DNA of 13,748 bases, taken from positions 1 through 13,748 of the forward strand of contig JBKHBQ010000088.1 of NCBI GenBank assembly GCA_046542305.1, written 5' to 3'. Positions 1-7,447 of the stretch are shown in pieces. The notes under the pieces were generated by a model, which saw nothing but the letters and a program-made list of their open reading frames with translations, did no database searches and was not told the DNA's origin. Within the stretch, counting starts at the first letter, position 1, and each line of letters starts with the position of its first letter. Origin of the DNA: JBKHBQ01 sp046542305. Lineage in GTDB: Bacteria > Bacteroidota > Bacteroidia > Bacteroidales > 4484-276. The translations under genes and the position numbers were made by a program.

Positions 1-229
1 GGCTGTCTGACAGCAATTCAGGAAAGTTATCGGGAACCCGCTGTCAGACAGCTTTCGTCGGGAATAGGAAACCGGATTCGGTAAAAAATCGAAAAAGGTT
101 TTCAACCTTCACCGGGACAGCCGTCTGACAGCTATCGAGCTGGCAGAAAGCTTTACCGGGAATAGGCAACGGGGTTCGTTAAAATTTCGAAAGAATTTTC
201 AGCTTTAATTGGGATTGACTTCTGACGGC
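1..229. repeat. Degenerate ~98 bp tandem repeats with GCTGTC-GACAGC palindromes
   Basis: Intergenic array 3' of cysE. The 13-base palindrome GCTGTCTGACAGC lies at 2-14, its central-base variant GCTGTCAGACAGC at 40-52, a one-mismatch version at 120-132, and a half-copy (TTCTGACGGC) at 220-229 that runs into the cysE stop codon. Between them a longer unit recurs: 59-132 and 157-229 both begin CGGGAATAGG, then share TTCG (77 and 175), an A-rich tract, TCGAAA, and TTTTCA. The offset is 98 bp (97 at the 3' end), with roughly 70% identity by eye. A small hairpin AAGGTT-TTC-AACCTT sits at 95-109. A shorter third copy seems to begin at the left edge, so the array may continue outside the window. No reading frame is supported here. 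It is not a simple terminator, because no T-tract follows the palindromes in either direction. Confidence 0.75.
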
Positions 230-1155
230 TATATTCCCGTTCCATTGGCATAAATCTGATCGGAAGGACGCTGCTGCACAAGTTTAGAGCCGGGCGGCAC
301 ATCGCGGTTTACCCAGATGTTTCCGCCGATCACCGATCCTTTGCCGATGGTAATCCTGCCGAGGATCGTGGCATTGGAATAAATGATCACATCGTCTTCG
401 AGAATGGGATGGCGTGCAATGCCCTTGATGGGGTTACCGCTTTCGTCGAGCGGGAAACTTTTGGCGCCCAGTGTCACGCCCTGATAAATCTTTACATTTT
501 TCCCGATCTGGGCCGTTTCACCAATGACGACACCGGTGCCGTGGTCGATGGCAAAGTACTCGCCGATCCTTGCCCCGGGATGAATATCGATGCCAGTTTC
601 AGAGTGAGCCATCTCGGAAATTATCCGCGGAATGAGCGGCACTTCCAGTTTCTGGAGTTCATGGGCAATGCGGTGGTTGGTCATGGCCCGTATGGTGGGA
701 TAGGCAAAGATCACCTCGCCTTCGCTTCTGGCGGCCGGATCGCCGTTGTAGGCTGCCTTCACATCGGTGGCAAGCATCCGCCTGAGTTCCGGCAGACAGC
801 CCACGAGTTCGGCAGCTTTTTGCCTGGCCTGGGCCTCGGCAGCTTCATAATCGAATTCGCTGTCCTTGCTGCACGAAAAACAGATCCCCTTGAATACCTG
901 GTCGCGCAGGATGCGGTATGCCAGATCGACATTCACACCGATATGGTATGAATAATTATTTTTGTTGAGCGCGGAATTGCCGAAATAGCCGGGAAACAAC
1001 ACCTCGCGGAATTTATCCACCAGGCTGCCCAGCACCTTCACCGAAGGCATGGTGCGGCCGTGCAGTGGCATGTACACCATTTTATACGATTCGCTGTGCG
1101 AGAGCTCTCCGATGGTATTTTGTACGATCTCCGAAAATTGTTTTTCTTCATCCAT
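229..1155 (-). CDS. cysE: Serine O-acetyltransferase
   Basis: Transfers acetyl from acetyl-CoA to L-serine, giving O-acetylserine, the first step of cysteine synthesis in the cytoplasm. The 308-residue protein has an alpha-helical N-terminal region (about 1-180) followed by a left-handed beta-helix of hexapeptide repeats (about 190-290). Visible motifs are DIHPGARIG from residue 190, DHGTG at 204-208 with the likely catalytic His205, GET at 212-214, and RHP at 248-250. An inserted loop after TLGAKSF (about 232-247) matches the longer variant common in Bacteroidetes, unlike the shorter E. coli CysE. The C-terminus ends NGTGI. The terminal Ile is the residue known in other bacteria to insert into the active site of CysK to form the cysteine synthase complex. 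The ATG start lies 11 bp after the cysK stop, so the two are almost surely co-transcribed. Confidence 0.95.
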   Translation of the reverse strand: MDEEKQFSEIVQNTIGELSHSESYKMVYMPLHGRTMPSVKVLGSLVDKFREVLFPGYFGNSALNKNNYSYHIGVNVDLAYRILRDQVFKGICFSCSKDSEFDYEAAEAQARQKAAELVGCLPELRRMLATDVKAAYNGDPAARSEGEVIFAYPTIRAMTNHRIAHELQKLEVPLIPRIISEMAHSETGIDIHPGARIGEYFAIDHGTGVVIGETAQIGKNVKIYQGVTLGAKSFPLDESGNPIKGIARHPILEDDVIIYSNATILGRITIGKGSVIGGNIWVNRDVPPGSKLVQQRPSDQIYANGTGI

Positions 1156-1166
1156 GGCATCAGGGT

Positions 1167-2093
1167 TTAATCGGTTGCATAAAGATTAGTGCTAAGATAG
1201 CGCTCACCGGTATCGCAGGTTATGATCACGATGGTCTTGCCCCGATTTTCAGGCTGCCGGGCCACCTGCATGGCTGCCCACAAAATGGCGCCGCTGCTCG
1301 CCCCGCTGAATACGCCTTCCTGCCGGGTCATTTTCCTGGCATATTCGTGCGCATCCTCATCCTTTACCTGAACCACTTCGTCAAGCAAGTCTGTATTCAG
1401 CACCTCAGGGATAAATCCGGCGCCGATGCCTGCAATCTTATGCTTGCCCGGTTCGCCACCCGAAATCACAGGAGAACCGGCCGGCTCGACAGCCACCACC
1501 CGCACATCCGGATTTTTGGATTTTAAAAATTCACCTGCACCGGTAATGGTTCCTCCCGTTCCCACGCCGGCCACGAAAATGTCGATCTTTCCGCCGGTAT
1601 CGTTCCAGATTTCGGGACCTGTGGTCTGCCGGTGCATTTCGGCATTGGCCGGATTCCGGAACTGGTAAGGGATAAAGCTGTTCGCATGTTTCTTCTGCAG
1701 CCGCTCTGCTTTGTCAATAGCTCCCCGCATGCCCTGGTCGGCTGCGGTGAGCACCACTTCGGCGCCGTATGCGGCAATCAGTTTTCGCCGCTCCACCGAA
1801 GTGGCCTCCGGCATGGTGACGATCAGCCGGTAACCGCGGGCCGCACACACCATACCCAGACCGATACCGGTATTTCCGCTGGTGGGTTCGATGATGATGG
1901 TATTTTTATCAATCTGCCCTTTTTCTTCGGCATCGCGGATCATGGCCCAGGCAAGCCTGTCCTTCACCGATCCGCCGGGATTCTGATATTCGAGTTTGGC
2001 ATAGATTTCTGCGCCTGTTTCGTCGCTGAAACTATTGAGTCTGATCAATGGCGTGTTGCCGATCAGCCGGGTAATGTCTTTTGCTATTTTCAT
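1167..2093 (-). CDS. cysK: Cysteine synthase A (O-acetylserine sulfhydrylase)
   Basis: PLP-dependent enzyme that converts O-acetylserine and sulfide to L-cysteine and acetate. The start is placed at the ATG at 2093, giving 308 residues beginning MKIAKDITRLIGNTPL. This is where family homology begins, and a further 23 in-frame upstream codons to 2162 look non-homologous. Visible motifs: IGNTPL near residue 11, the Schiff-base lysine K44 in NPGGSVKDR, the substrate loop TSGNTG at 71-76, the PLP phosphate-binding GTGGT at 178-182, QFRNPAN at 144-150, and SGASSGA near the C-terminus. The length is typical for CysK/CysM. The sequence reads more like CysK than CysM, and its partner cysE with a C-terminal Ile supports this. 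It is the first gene of a cysK-cysE pair. The alpha/beta hydrolase 110 bp upstream is co-directional and could share the transcript, but nothing shows this. Confidence 0.95.
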   Translation of the reverse strand: MKIAKDITRLIGNTPLIRLNSFSDETGAEIYAKLEYQNPGGSVKDRLAWAMIRDAEEKGQIDKNTIIIEPTSGNTGIGLGMVCAARGYRLIVTMPEATSVERRKLIAAYGAEVVLTAADQGMRGAIDKAERLQKKHANSFIPYQFRNPANAEMHRQTTGPEIWNDTGGKIDIFVAGVGTGGTITGAGEFLKSKNPDVRVVAVEPAGSPVISGGEPGKHKIAGIGAGFIPEVLNTDLLDEVVQVKDEDAHEYARKMTRQEGVFSGASSGAILWAAMQVARQPENRGKTIVIITCDTGERYLSTNLYATD

Positions 2094-2203
2094 GAATTGG
2101 GATTGGATGTTTTCTATAAGCAAATTACAGGGGCTTTTGTTTAACCCGCTGGTTTGATTCACTGCATTACATCAGCCGGAGCGCGCCATGCCGGGTTCAT
2201 TTA

Positions 2204-3052
2204 TCATGGTACGGATTCCTTTAAGATGCGTTCCGGGTATTTAACAATCAGGGAGAAATGCCCTTCTCCGCGGATAAAGGTACGACGGCAATCCGCTAAT
2301 TCATCCGCCATCCGCCCGGCAGATATTATCCTGACGTTTCTGTCGGCCGTGCCATGCCATAATTGCACAGGGAACATAATATCTGCAGGATCAAATCCCC
2401 AATAATTCCGGTAAATGCTGGCTTCATGCACATACCCCCTGACACCCTGCGCAAGTGCCGTGCTGTAGGTATAGAGCAATCGGCGCAGGATTTTCTGATT
2501 GCTGAAAAGCCGGCGGTCGGCTTCAGAGAGGATGTTCACTGCCTGCCGGGCCAGCCACAGGGGTGTATGCTTCACCCCTGCCCTGAACATTCCTGCCATC
2601 GGTTTGCGCAGCCACACCGGCTGTTTCGGCAGGCTCATGGCCAGATCGCGGTGTGATTCGGGATAGTGGCAAGGAGCCATTCCGCTCACTACCGTGGCCG
2701 CATACAACCTGTCGGGAATCATGCAGGCAGCAGCCAACGCATACGGTCCTCCGCCAGACAGACCCATCACTGAAAATTTTCCAATTCCCAGCCGGTCGGC
2801 CACAGCAGCCACCGTAGCAGGCCAGTCAGTCAACCTGCGGTCAGGATCAAATTCGCTGCCGCCCATTCCCGGCCGGTCGATGCAAATGATCCGGCAATTA
2901 AGCTGCATGGTAAGCTGCTTAAAACCCAGCAGTTCGCCTTCGGTATGGCAACCCGGAAAGCCGTGAAAATAAAAAACCGGGAAAGCCTCCGGTCGGCCAA
3001 ATTCTGCACAGATCAGGCTAAGGCCATGTATGTTTAAACTTTTTACCTGCAT
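2204..3052 (-). CDS. Alpha/beta hydrolase fold protein
   Basis: Predicted cytoplasmic serine hydrolase of 282 residues; the substrate cannot be told from sequence. The complete fold signature is visible: oxyanion-hole motif YFHGFPG (28-34), the strand/turn IDRPGMGGS (58-66), the nucleophile elbow GLSGGG with Ser99, the acid Asp237 in WHGTADRNV, and His265 in GEGHFS. The region between the nucleophile and the acid contains a helical cap of about 80 residues. There is no signal peptide. The ATG at 3052 is preferred over the adjacent in-frame TTG at 3055. The pattern HGFPG...DRPGMGGS...GLSGGGPYALA is common in generic esterase/haloalkane dehalogenase-like members. The gene is divergent from the tRNA-Ser unit and co-directional with cysK after a 110 bp gap. 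No functional link to cysteine synthesis is evident. Confidence 0.88.
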   Translation of the reverse strand: MQVKSLNIHGLSLICAEFGRPEAFPVFYFHGFPGCHTEGELLGFKQLTMQLNCRIICIDRPGMGGSEFDPDRRLTDWPATVAAVADRLGIGKFSVMGLSGGGPYALAAACMIPDRLYAATVVSGMAPCHYPESHRDLAMSLPKQPVWLRKPMAGMFRAGVKHTPLWLARQAVNILSEADRRLFSNQKILRRLLYTYSTALAQGVRGYVHEASIYRNYWGFDPADIMFPVQLWHGTADRNVRIISAGRMADELADCRRTFIRGEGHFSLIVKYPERILKESVP

Positions 3053-3061
3053 CAATCTTCA

Positions 3062-3079
3062 CAAAGTTACCCAAATATA
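3062..3079 (-). promoter_or_regulatory. Possible -7 promoter elements for the alpha/beta hydrolase
   Basis: On the minus strand, TATATTTG (3079-3072) and TAACTTTG (3069-3062) both fit the Bacteroidetes -7 consensus TAnnTTTG just upstream of the hydrolase start. No TTTG was found at the usual 17-23 base spacing for either, so this is a partial promoter match only. Confidence 0.35.
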
Positions 3080-3132
3080 TGAACCGGTTAATGCCGCTGT
3101 TTTCAGCCGGGGCAAAATAATTTCACAGATTT

Positions 3133-3163
3133 TTTGTTTGTCATGAATGTTTTTATAATTTTG
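3133..3163 (+). promoter_or_regulatory. Bacteroidetes-type promoter of the tRNA-Ser gene
   Basis: The -33 element TTTG (3133-3136) and the -7 element TAATTTTG (3156-3163) match the Bacteroidetes housekeeping sigma consensus TTTG / TAnnTTTG exactly, with 19 bases between them. The transcription start is predicted near 3168-3172, about 40 bases before the mature tRNA 5' end. Confidence 0.8.
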
Positions 3164-3208
3164 CACTCCCAAAATTTACATGGGTGAAACAATCGTTCTT
3201 AAAGACCC

Positions 3209-3298
<90 letters not shown>

Positions 3299-3309
3299 AA
3301 CTATTAAAG

Positions 3310-3338
3310 GCACTTCGATTTTCGGGGTGCTTTTTTTT
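3310..3338 (+). terminator. Rho-independent terminator of tRNA-Ser
   Basis: A 9-bp stem with a 3-base loop (GCACTTCGA-TTT-TCGGGGTGC, two G-U pairs, 3310-3330) is followed by eight T (3331-3338). It starts 12 bases after the tRNA end and closes the single-gene tRNA unit. Confidence 0.9.
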
Positions 3339-3382
3339 GTTCTGTCAGTTCCGGAAGGTTTTGAAAATGTTCAGCGTTTCAT

Positions 3383-3462
3383 TTTTTCGCCTTGTGCGAA
3401 AAACCACAGAAATGTTTCTTTCTGTCAATGCTGCTGACAAACCCAAAGCCAATTTGTCAGCA
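3383..3462. promoter_or_regulatory. Three dyad symmetries upstream of htpG
   Basis: Three perfect inverted repeats lie within 80 bases, 72-151 bases before the htpG start. They are TTTTTCGC-N5-GCGAAAAA (3383-3403), AGAAA-N2-TTTCT (3408-3419), and TGCTGACAAA-N11-TTTGTCAGCA (3432-3462). The last has 10-bp arms and could be an operator or a leader-RNA hairpin. None resembles the CIRCE heat-shock element. No full TTTG/TAnnTTTG promoter could be placed in the 195 bases ahead of htpG, so the start of transcription is unknown. A regulatory role is inferred. Confidence 0.5.
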
Positions 3463-3533
3463 TTTAGCGGGTGGCACAGGCTTTGATTTCCGCGGCCTCA
3501 AAAAAAATCAAACTGCAACAAATTATGAAAGAG

Positions 3534-5438
3534 ATGCAAAAAGGAAAAATTAACGTTCAGACCGAAAACATCTTTCCGATCATCAAAAAATTCCTGTATT
3601 CCGATCACGAGATATTTCTTCGTGAGCTGATATCCAATGCAGTGGATGCCACCCAGAAACTAAAAACCCTGTCCAGTACGGGTCATTTCAAAGAGGAACT
3701 GGGTGACCTGACCATCCAGGTGTCGGTGGATAAGAAAAAAGGCACCATTTCGATAAAAGACCGAGGTATCGGGATGACTGCCGATGAAGTGGACAAATAC
3801 ATCAACCAGATCGCGTTTTCGAGTGCCGAGGAGTTTGTAAAGAAATTCAAAACCAAATCGGAAGCCGAACAGAATGCCATCATCGGTCATTTTGGCCTTG
3901 GTTTTTATTCGGCGTTTATGGTATCCGACAAAGTGGAAGTAATCACGAAAACCTATAAAAAAGGCGGCGCCACCAAACCCGTAAAATGGACCTGCGACGG
4001 CAGCCCCGATTATACCCTGGAGGAAACCGTGAAAAAAGACCGCGGTACCGAGGTGATCCTTCACATCAACAAGGAGGAAAAAGAATTTCTTGAGGAATAC
4101 AAGATCAGGGAACTGCTGAAAAAATATTGCCGCTTCCTGCCTGTTCCCATCCAGTTCGGAACAAGAAAGGAACAGGTGAAGGTGGAAGGCGAGAAGGATA
4201 AGGAAGGCAAGGATAAATACAATGAAGTGGAAGTAGCGGATATCATCAACAATACCAATCCGCTGTGGAAAAGGCAGCCCTCCGAACTGAAGGATGAAGA
4301 TTACAAAGCATTCTACCGCGAGTTGTATCCGATGAATTTTGACGAACCGCTGTTTCACATCCACCTGAATGTGGACTACCCGTTCAACCTCACCGGAATT
4401 CTCTATTTTCCCAAGGTAAAACGCAACCTTGAAGTACAGCGCGACAAGATACAGCTCTACGCCAACCAGGTGTTCGTCACCGATTCGGTTGAAGGCATTG
4501 TTCCGGATTTCCTTACGCTGCTGCACGGTGTGCTCGATTCGCCCGACATCCCGCTCAATGTTTCACGCAGCTATCTGCAAAGCGACCGTCGCGTGAAGCA
4601 GATCTCCAATCATATCATGAAAAAAGTCTCCGATAAACTCGAGGAGATCTTTAAAGAAAAACGTGAGGATTTTGAAAAGAAATGGGACGACATCAAAGTG
4701 TTCATTGAATACGGAATGATTTCGGAGGAGAAGTTCTATGAGCGTGCACAAAAGTTTTGCCTGCTGAAGAATGTAGATGGAAAATACTTCACCCTTGATG
4801 AATACAAGGAGCACATCAAAGAAAATCAAACTGACAAGGACAAGAACCTGGTTTACCTGTATACCACCGATAAGCAGGAACAGCACAGCTACATCGAAAC
4901 TGCAAAGGATCGCGGCTATGATGTGCTGCTGATGGATGGCGTGCTCGATAATCACTTTGTGAACACGCTCGAACAGAAGTTCGATAAAACCAGTTTTGTA
5001 CGTGTGGATGCCGATACCGTGGACAACCTTGTAAAGAAAACCGACGAAAAGGCACCTTCGAAGCTCGACGACAAACAAAAAGATGCCATCAAACCCGCAT
5101 TCGAAAAGGCTGTGGATAAATCACGGTTCAACGTAACTTTCGACAACATGAGCGAAAACGACCTGCCGGTGATGATCACCCAGCCCGAGTTTATGCGCAG
5201 GATGAAGGACATGTCGGCCATCGGCGGCGGCATGATGGGCATGGATAATTTCCCTGACAGCTACAACCTGGTAGTGAACACCAACCACCCGCTGGTGTAC
5301 CGTCTGGCAGGCGAGGAAAGCGAAGAAAACCGCGACCACCTAGCCAAGCAGCTTGCCGATCTGGCCATGCTTTCGCAAAACCTGCTCAAGGGTGAAGACC
5401 TTACCAAATTCATCAGGCGCAGCGTTGAAATTTTATAG
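3534..5438 (+). CDS. htpG: Molecular chaperone HtpG (Hsp90 family)
   Basis: ATP-dependent cytosolic chaperone that remodels client proteins as a dimer. From the ATG at 3534 the protein is 634 residues, beginning MQKGKINVQTENIFPI, as in Bacteroidetes HtpG. The ATG at 3525 and an upstream GTG at 3471 are also in frame, but the extra residues look non-homologous and 3471 lies just after the dyad repeats. The N-terminal GHKL ATPase domain shows Glu31 and Asn35 in FLRELISNAVDA, the ATP-lid base DRGIG at 76-80, and GHFGLGFYSAF from 118. The middle domain carries HLNVDYPF, IQLYANQVFV, GIVPDFLTLLHGVLDSPDIPLNVSRSYLQ (with the conserved catalytic-loop Arg), and the C-terminal dimerisation domain ends RRSVEIL. 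It lacks the long charged insertion near the C-terminus of some Bacteroides homologues. It appears monocistronic: a terminator follows and the tRNA terminator precedes. Confidence 0.97.
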   Translation: MQKGKINVQTENIFPIIKKFLYSDHEIFLRELISNAVDATQKLKTLSSTGHFKEELGDLTIQVSVDKKKGTISIKDRGIGMTADEVDKYINQIAFSSAEEFVKKFKTKSEAEQNAIIGHFGLGFYSAFMVSDKVEVITKTYKKGGATKPVKWTCDGSPDYTLEETVKKDRGTEVILHINKEEKEFLEEYKIRELLKKYCRFLPVPIQFGTRKEQVKVEGEKDKEGKDKYNEVEVADIINNTNPLWKRQPSELKDEDYKAFYRELYPMNFDEPLFHIHLNVDYPFNLTGILYFPKVKRNLEVQRDKIQLYANQVFVTDSVEGIVPDFLTLLHGVLDSPDIPLNVSRSYLQSDRRVKQISNHIMKKVSDKLEEIFKEKREDFEKKWDDIKVFIEYGMISEEKFYERAQKFCLLKNVDGKYFTLDEYKEHIKENQTDKDKNLVYLYTTDKQEQHSYIETAKDRGYDVLLMDGVLDNHFVNTLEQKFDKTSFVRVDADTVDNLVKKTDEKAPSKLDDKQKDAIKPAFEKAVDKSRFNVTFDNMSENDLPVMITQPEFMRRMKDMSAIGGGMMGMDNFPDSYNLVVNTNHPLVYRLAGEESEENRDHLAKQLADLAMLSQNLLKGEDLTKFIRRSVEIL

Positions 5439-5463
5439 GCTGTTCATTAAATAAAATCACCTG

Positions 5464-5502
5464 AAAGGCGTTGTTTGATCAACAAAGACAACGCCTTTCA
5501 TT
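5464..5502 (+). terminator. Hairpin terminator after htpG
   Basis: A perfect 11-bp stem AAAGGCGTTGT (5464-5474) / ACAACGCCTTT (5488-5498) with a 13-base loop begins 25 bases after the htpG stop. The 3' arm ends in TTT and continues CATTT, so the T-tract is short but usable. It separates htpG from lemA. Confidence 0.75.
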
Positions 5503-5515
5503 TAATAAATTACAT

Positions 5516-6112
5516 ATGAAAAACAAAGGGCTATGGATCACCCTGGCAATCATTGCCGTGATCGGAATCATTTTCTACAGTTCCTTTAAAGGCACCTACA
5601 ACAGGATCGTGATCCTCGACGAGCAGATCGAAAAAGCCTGGTCGCAGGTAGTCACGGATTATCAGCGGCGGCTCGACCTCATCCCCAACCTGGTGAATAC
5701 CGTAAAAGGCTATGCCGATTTCGAGCAGGAAACCCTCACCCAGGTCGTCCGGGCACGTGCCAATGCCACCAGCGTGAACCTGAATATGGAAAATGTGGAT
5801 GCCGCTACCATCAACAAACTGCAGCAAACTCAGGAAGCGCTGTCATCAGCACTCAGCAGGCTGCTGGTCACCGTGGAGCGCTATCCCGACCTGAAAGCCA
5901 ACACCAATTTCCGCGACCTGATGGCACAACTCGAAGGCACCGAAAACCGCATCGCCAATGCGCGCCGTAAGTTCAACGAGGCCACACAGACCTATAACAC
6001 TTACATTCGTCAGTTTCCTCAGAACATTTTCGCCGGTATTTTCGGGTTCGAAAAACGGCCTTATTTCGAAGCCGACGCCGGAGCGGAAAAAGCACCTGAA
6101 GTACAGTTTTAG
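5516..6112 (+). CDS. LemA family membrane protein
   Basis: A 198-residue LemA-family protein. It has a single N-terminal membrane segment (about residues 6-22, LWITLAIIAVIGIIFYS) followed by the mostly helical LemA domain. Hallmark residues are GTYNRIVILDEQIEKAWSQV, RRLDLIPNLVNTVKGYA, and the C-terminal motif NARRKFNEATQTYNTYIRQFP...GFEKRPYFEA. The ATG at 5516 is chosen because it directly precedes the membrane segment. A longer in-frame start at 5471 would lie inside the htpG terminator hairpin. The molecular function of LemA is poorly defined; in many bacteria it is encoded next to TPM-domain proteins, as here. It is followed after 20 bp by a TPM gene and is probably the first gene of a three-gene operon. 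The symbol lemA is used loosely in databases, so it is not assigned. Confidence 0.93.
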   Translation: MKNKGLWITLAIIAVIGIIFYSSFKGTYNRIVILDEQIEKAWSQVVTDYQRRLDLIPNLVNTVKGYADFEQETLTQVVRARANATSVNLNMENVDAATINKLQQTQEALSSALSRLLVTVERYPDLKANTNFRDLMAQLEGTENRIANARRKFNEATQTYNTYIRQFPQNIFAGIFGFEKRPYFEADAGAEKAPEVQF

Positions 6113-6132
6113 TCAATTATATACATTTTACC

Positions 6133-6585
6133 ATGTCGAATACAGATGTTGAAACCACTGTAAAATCCATCACCAAACGAGATGAATCCGATATCAAACA
6201 AGCCATTCTGAATGCAGAGCTGGATACCTCGGGAGAGATCAGGGTGCATATCGAGGATGTTTGTCCGGGCGAGGTGCTCGACCGGGCAGCCTATGTTTTC
6301 GAAAAGCTCGGAATGCACAAAACCAGCCTGCGCAACGGGGTGCTTTTTTATGTGGCCATGAAAAACAGGAAATTTGCCGTAATCGGTGATGCAGGGATCA
6401 ACGCCAATGTACCTGATTCATTCTGGGATCAGTTAAAAATGGAAATGCTAAACTACTTCAGGGAGGGAGCATTTGCCGAGGGGCTCATTTACGGAATCGG
6501 ACAAACCGGGCAATACCTCAGAAAATTCTTCCCCTATCAAAAGGGCGATGTAAACGAATTGCCCGACGATATTTCCTTCGGATGA
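6133..6585 (+). CDS. TPM-domain protein, short form without signal peptide
   Basis: A 150-residue protein made almost wholly of a TPM domain (TPM_phosphatase family, also seen in YgcG and in the Arabidopsis TLP18.3 protein). Recognisable parts are ILNAELDTSGEIRVHIED, NGVLFYVAMKNRKFAVIGDAGINANVPDSFWDQL, and the helix FREGAFAEGLIYGIGQTGQYLRKFFP. No signal peptide or membrane segment is visible, so it is predicted to be cytoplasmic, unlike its downstream neighbour. It starts 20 bp after the LemA gene and ends 25 bp before the second TPM gene, so it is the middle gene of an operon. Phosphatase activity has been reported for a plant member; for this bacterial form the function is unknown. Confidence 0.88.
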   Translation: MSNTDVETTVKSITKRDESDIKQAILNAELDTSGEIRVHIEDVCPGEVLDRAAYVFEKLGMHKTSLRNGVLFYVAMKNRKFAVIGDAGINANVPDSFWDQLKMEMLNYFREGAFAEGLIYGIGQTGQYLRKFFPYQKGDVNELPDDISFG

Positions 6586-6610
6586 TCTGACGAAATCAAA
6601 CCAAACACCG

Positions 6611-7447
6611 ATGAAAACAATTCGCTTTTTCCTTCCGTTGCTGGTGGTCACCACCCTGATGTTTCAGGGGCTGGCGCAGCGAAAATATGAGGGGATACCC
6701 GAACAGCCCAAACCACCTAAGCTGGTCAACGATTTTACGGGCACGCTGAGCAGTACACAAACCGCACAGCTCGAGCGAAAGCTTGTCAGGTTCAGCGACA
6801 CTACCTCCACACAAATCACCGTGGTGCTTGTGAATTCACTGGCCGGCTACGACAAGGCACAGTTTGCCGATCTGTTGGGAGAACAATGGGGCGTGGGACA
6901 GGCCGGCAAGGACAACGGCATCGTGGTACTGATCAAGCCCAAAACTGCCGGTGAACGCGGTGAAGCCTTCATTACGGCAGGGTATGGTTTGGAGGGAGCC
7001 GTGCCGGATGCAGTGGCCAAACGCATTGTGGAAGAGGAAATGATTCCTGAATTTAAAAGGGAGGATTATTTCGAAGGGATCGAAAAAGGCACCAGCATAC
7101 TAATGGAACTCACCGCCGGCGAATACACTGCCGATGAATACATGGACCGCACACAATCCGGGGGTGGCGCCGGTTTCTTTATCGTTTTCCTCATCCTGAT
7201 CGTGATCGCTGCCAAGCTGATGTCGGGGCGGCAAAGAATGCATCATTACCGCGGCCGAAGCAGCAGCAGCCTTCCGTTCTGGACGGCGCTTTTCCTTGCC
7301 AATCAGATGGGCGGCCGATCCGGAGGCAAATGGAACGACTTTTCTTCGGGCAGCGGATCCTTCGGCGGTTTCGGAGGCGGTGGCAGCAGCTTTGGAGGTT
7401 TCGGCGGAGGCAGCTTTGGCGGCGGCGGCGCAGGAGGCAGTTGGTAA
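6611..7447 (+). CDS. Exported TPM-domain protein with Gly-rich tail (YgcG-like)
   Basis: A 278-residue membrane-anchored protein. A signal peptide covers about residues 1-23, ending LAQ. The TPM domain spans about 38-175: LVNDFTGTLSSTQ, STQITVVLVNSLAGYD, GKDNGIVVLIKPK, AFITAGYGLEGAVPDAVAKRI, and YFEGIEKGTSILMEL. A membrane segment follows at about 187-205 (FFIVFLILIVIAAKLM), then a basic linker, and a Ser/Gly/Phe-rich tail from about 242 to the end, with repeated SFGGFGGG units ending GGSW. This order is typical of YgcG-like proteins found beside LemA. The TPM domain should face the periplasm and the Gly-rich tail the cytoplasm. It is the last gene of the LemA-TPM-TPM cluster; no clear terminator was found after it. 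Function in envelope maintenance is a guess from context. Confidence 0.92.
   Translation: MKTIRFFLPLLVVTTLMFQGLAQRKYEGIPEQPKPPKLVNDFTGTLSSTQTAQLERKLVRFSDTTSTQITVVLVNSLAGYDKAQFADLLGEQWGVGQAGKDNGIVVLIKPKTAGERGEAFITAGYGLEGAVPDAVAKRIVEEEMIPEFKREDYFEGIEKGTSILMELTAGEYTADEYMDRTQSGGGAGFFIVFLILIVIAAKLMSGRQRMHHYRGRSSSSLPFWTALFLANQMGGRSGGKWNDFSSGSGSFGGFGGGGSSFGGFGGGSFGGGGAGGSW

Noticed and set aside
1..229. CRISPR array
   Set aside because: Repeats are degenerate, differently spaced (38, 80, 97 bases between palindromes), and the sequence between palindromes is itself repeated rather than unique spacers.
409..951. Plus-strand frames opposite cysE and cysK
   Set aside because: Both minus-strand genes have complete catalytic motifs; the plus-strand frames are shadows.
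2094..2203. Promoter or terminator between the alpha/beta hydrolase and cysK
   Set aside because: No TTTG/TAnnTTTG pair and no stem followed by a T-tract could be placed; only a near match (GTAATTTG on the minus strand) was seen.
3432..3462. CIRCE heat-shock element
   Set aside because: The arms TGCTGACAAA/TTTGTCAGCA and 11-base spacer do not match TTAGCACTC-N9-GAGTGCTAA.
3471..3533. Upstream GTG start for HtpG
   Set aside because: The added 21 residues do not look like HtpG; the family begins with MQKGxI at 3534.
3660..4526. Long antisense frame (288 codons) on the minus strand within htpG
   Set aside because: It is opposite the strongly conserved htpG coding sequence and its translation has a biased, shadow-like composition rich in Phe/Val/His. 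No family resemblance.
5471..5515. Upstream TTG start for the LemA protein
   Set aside because: It lies inside the htpG terminator hairpin and the added residues precede the membrane anchor without homology; the ATG at 5516 fits.
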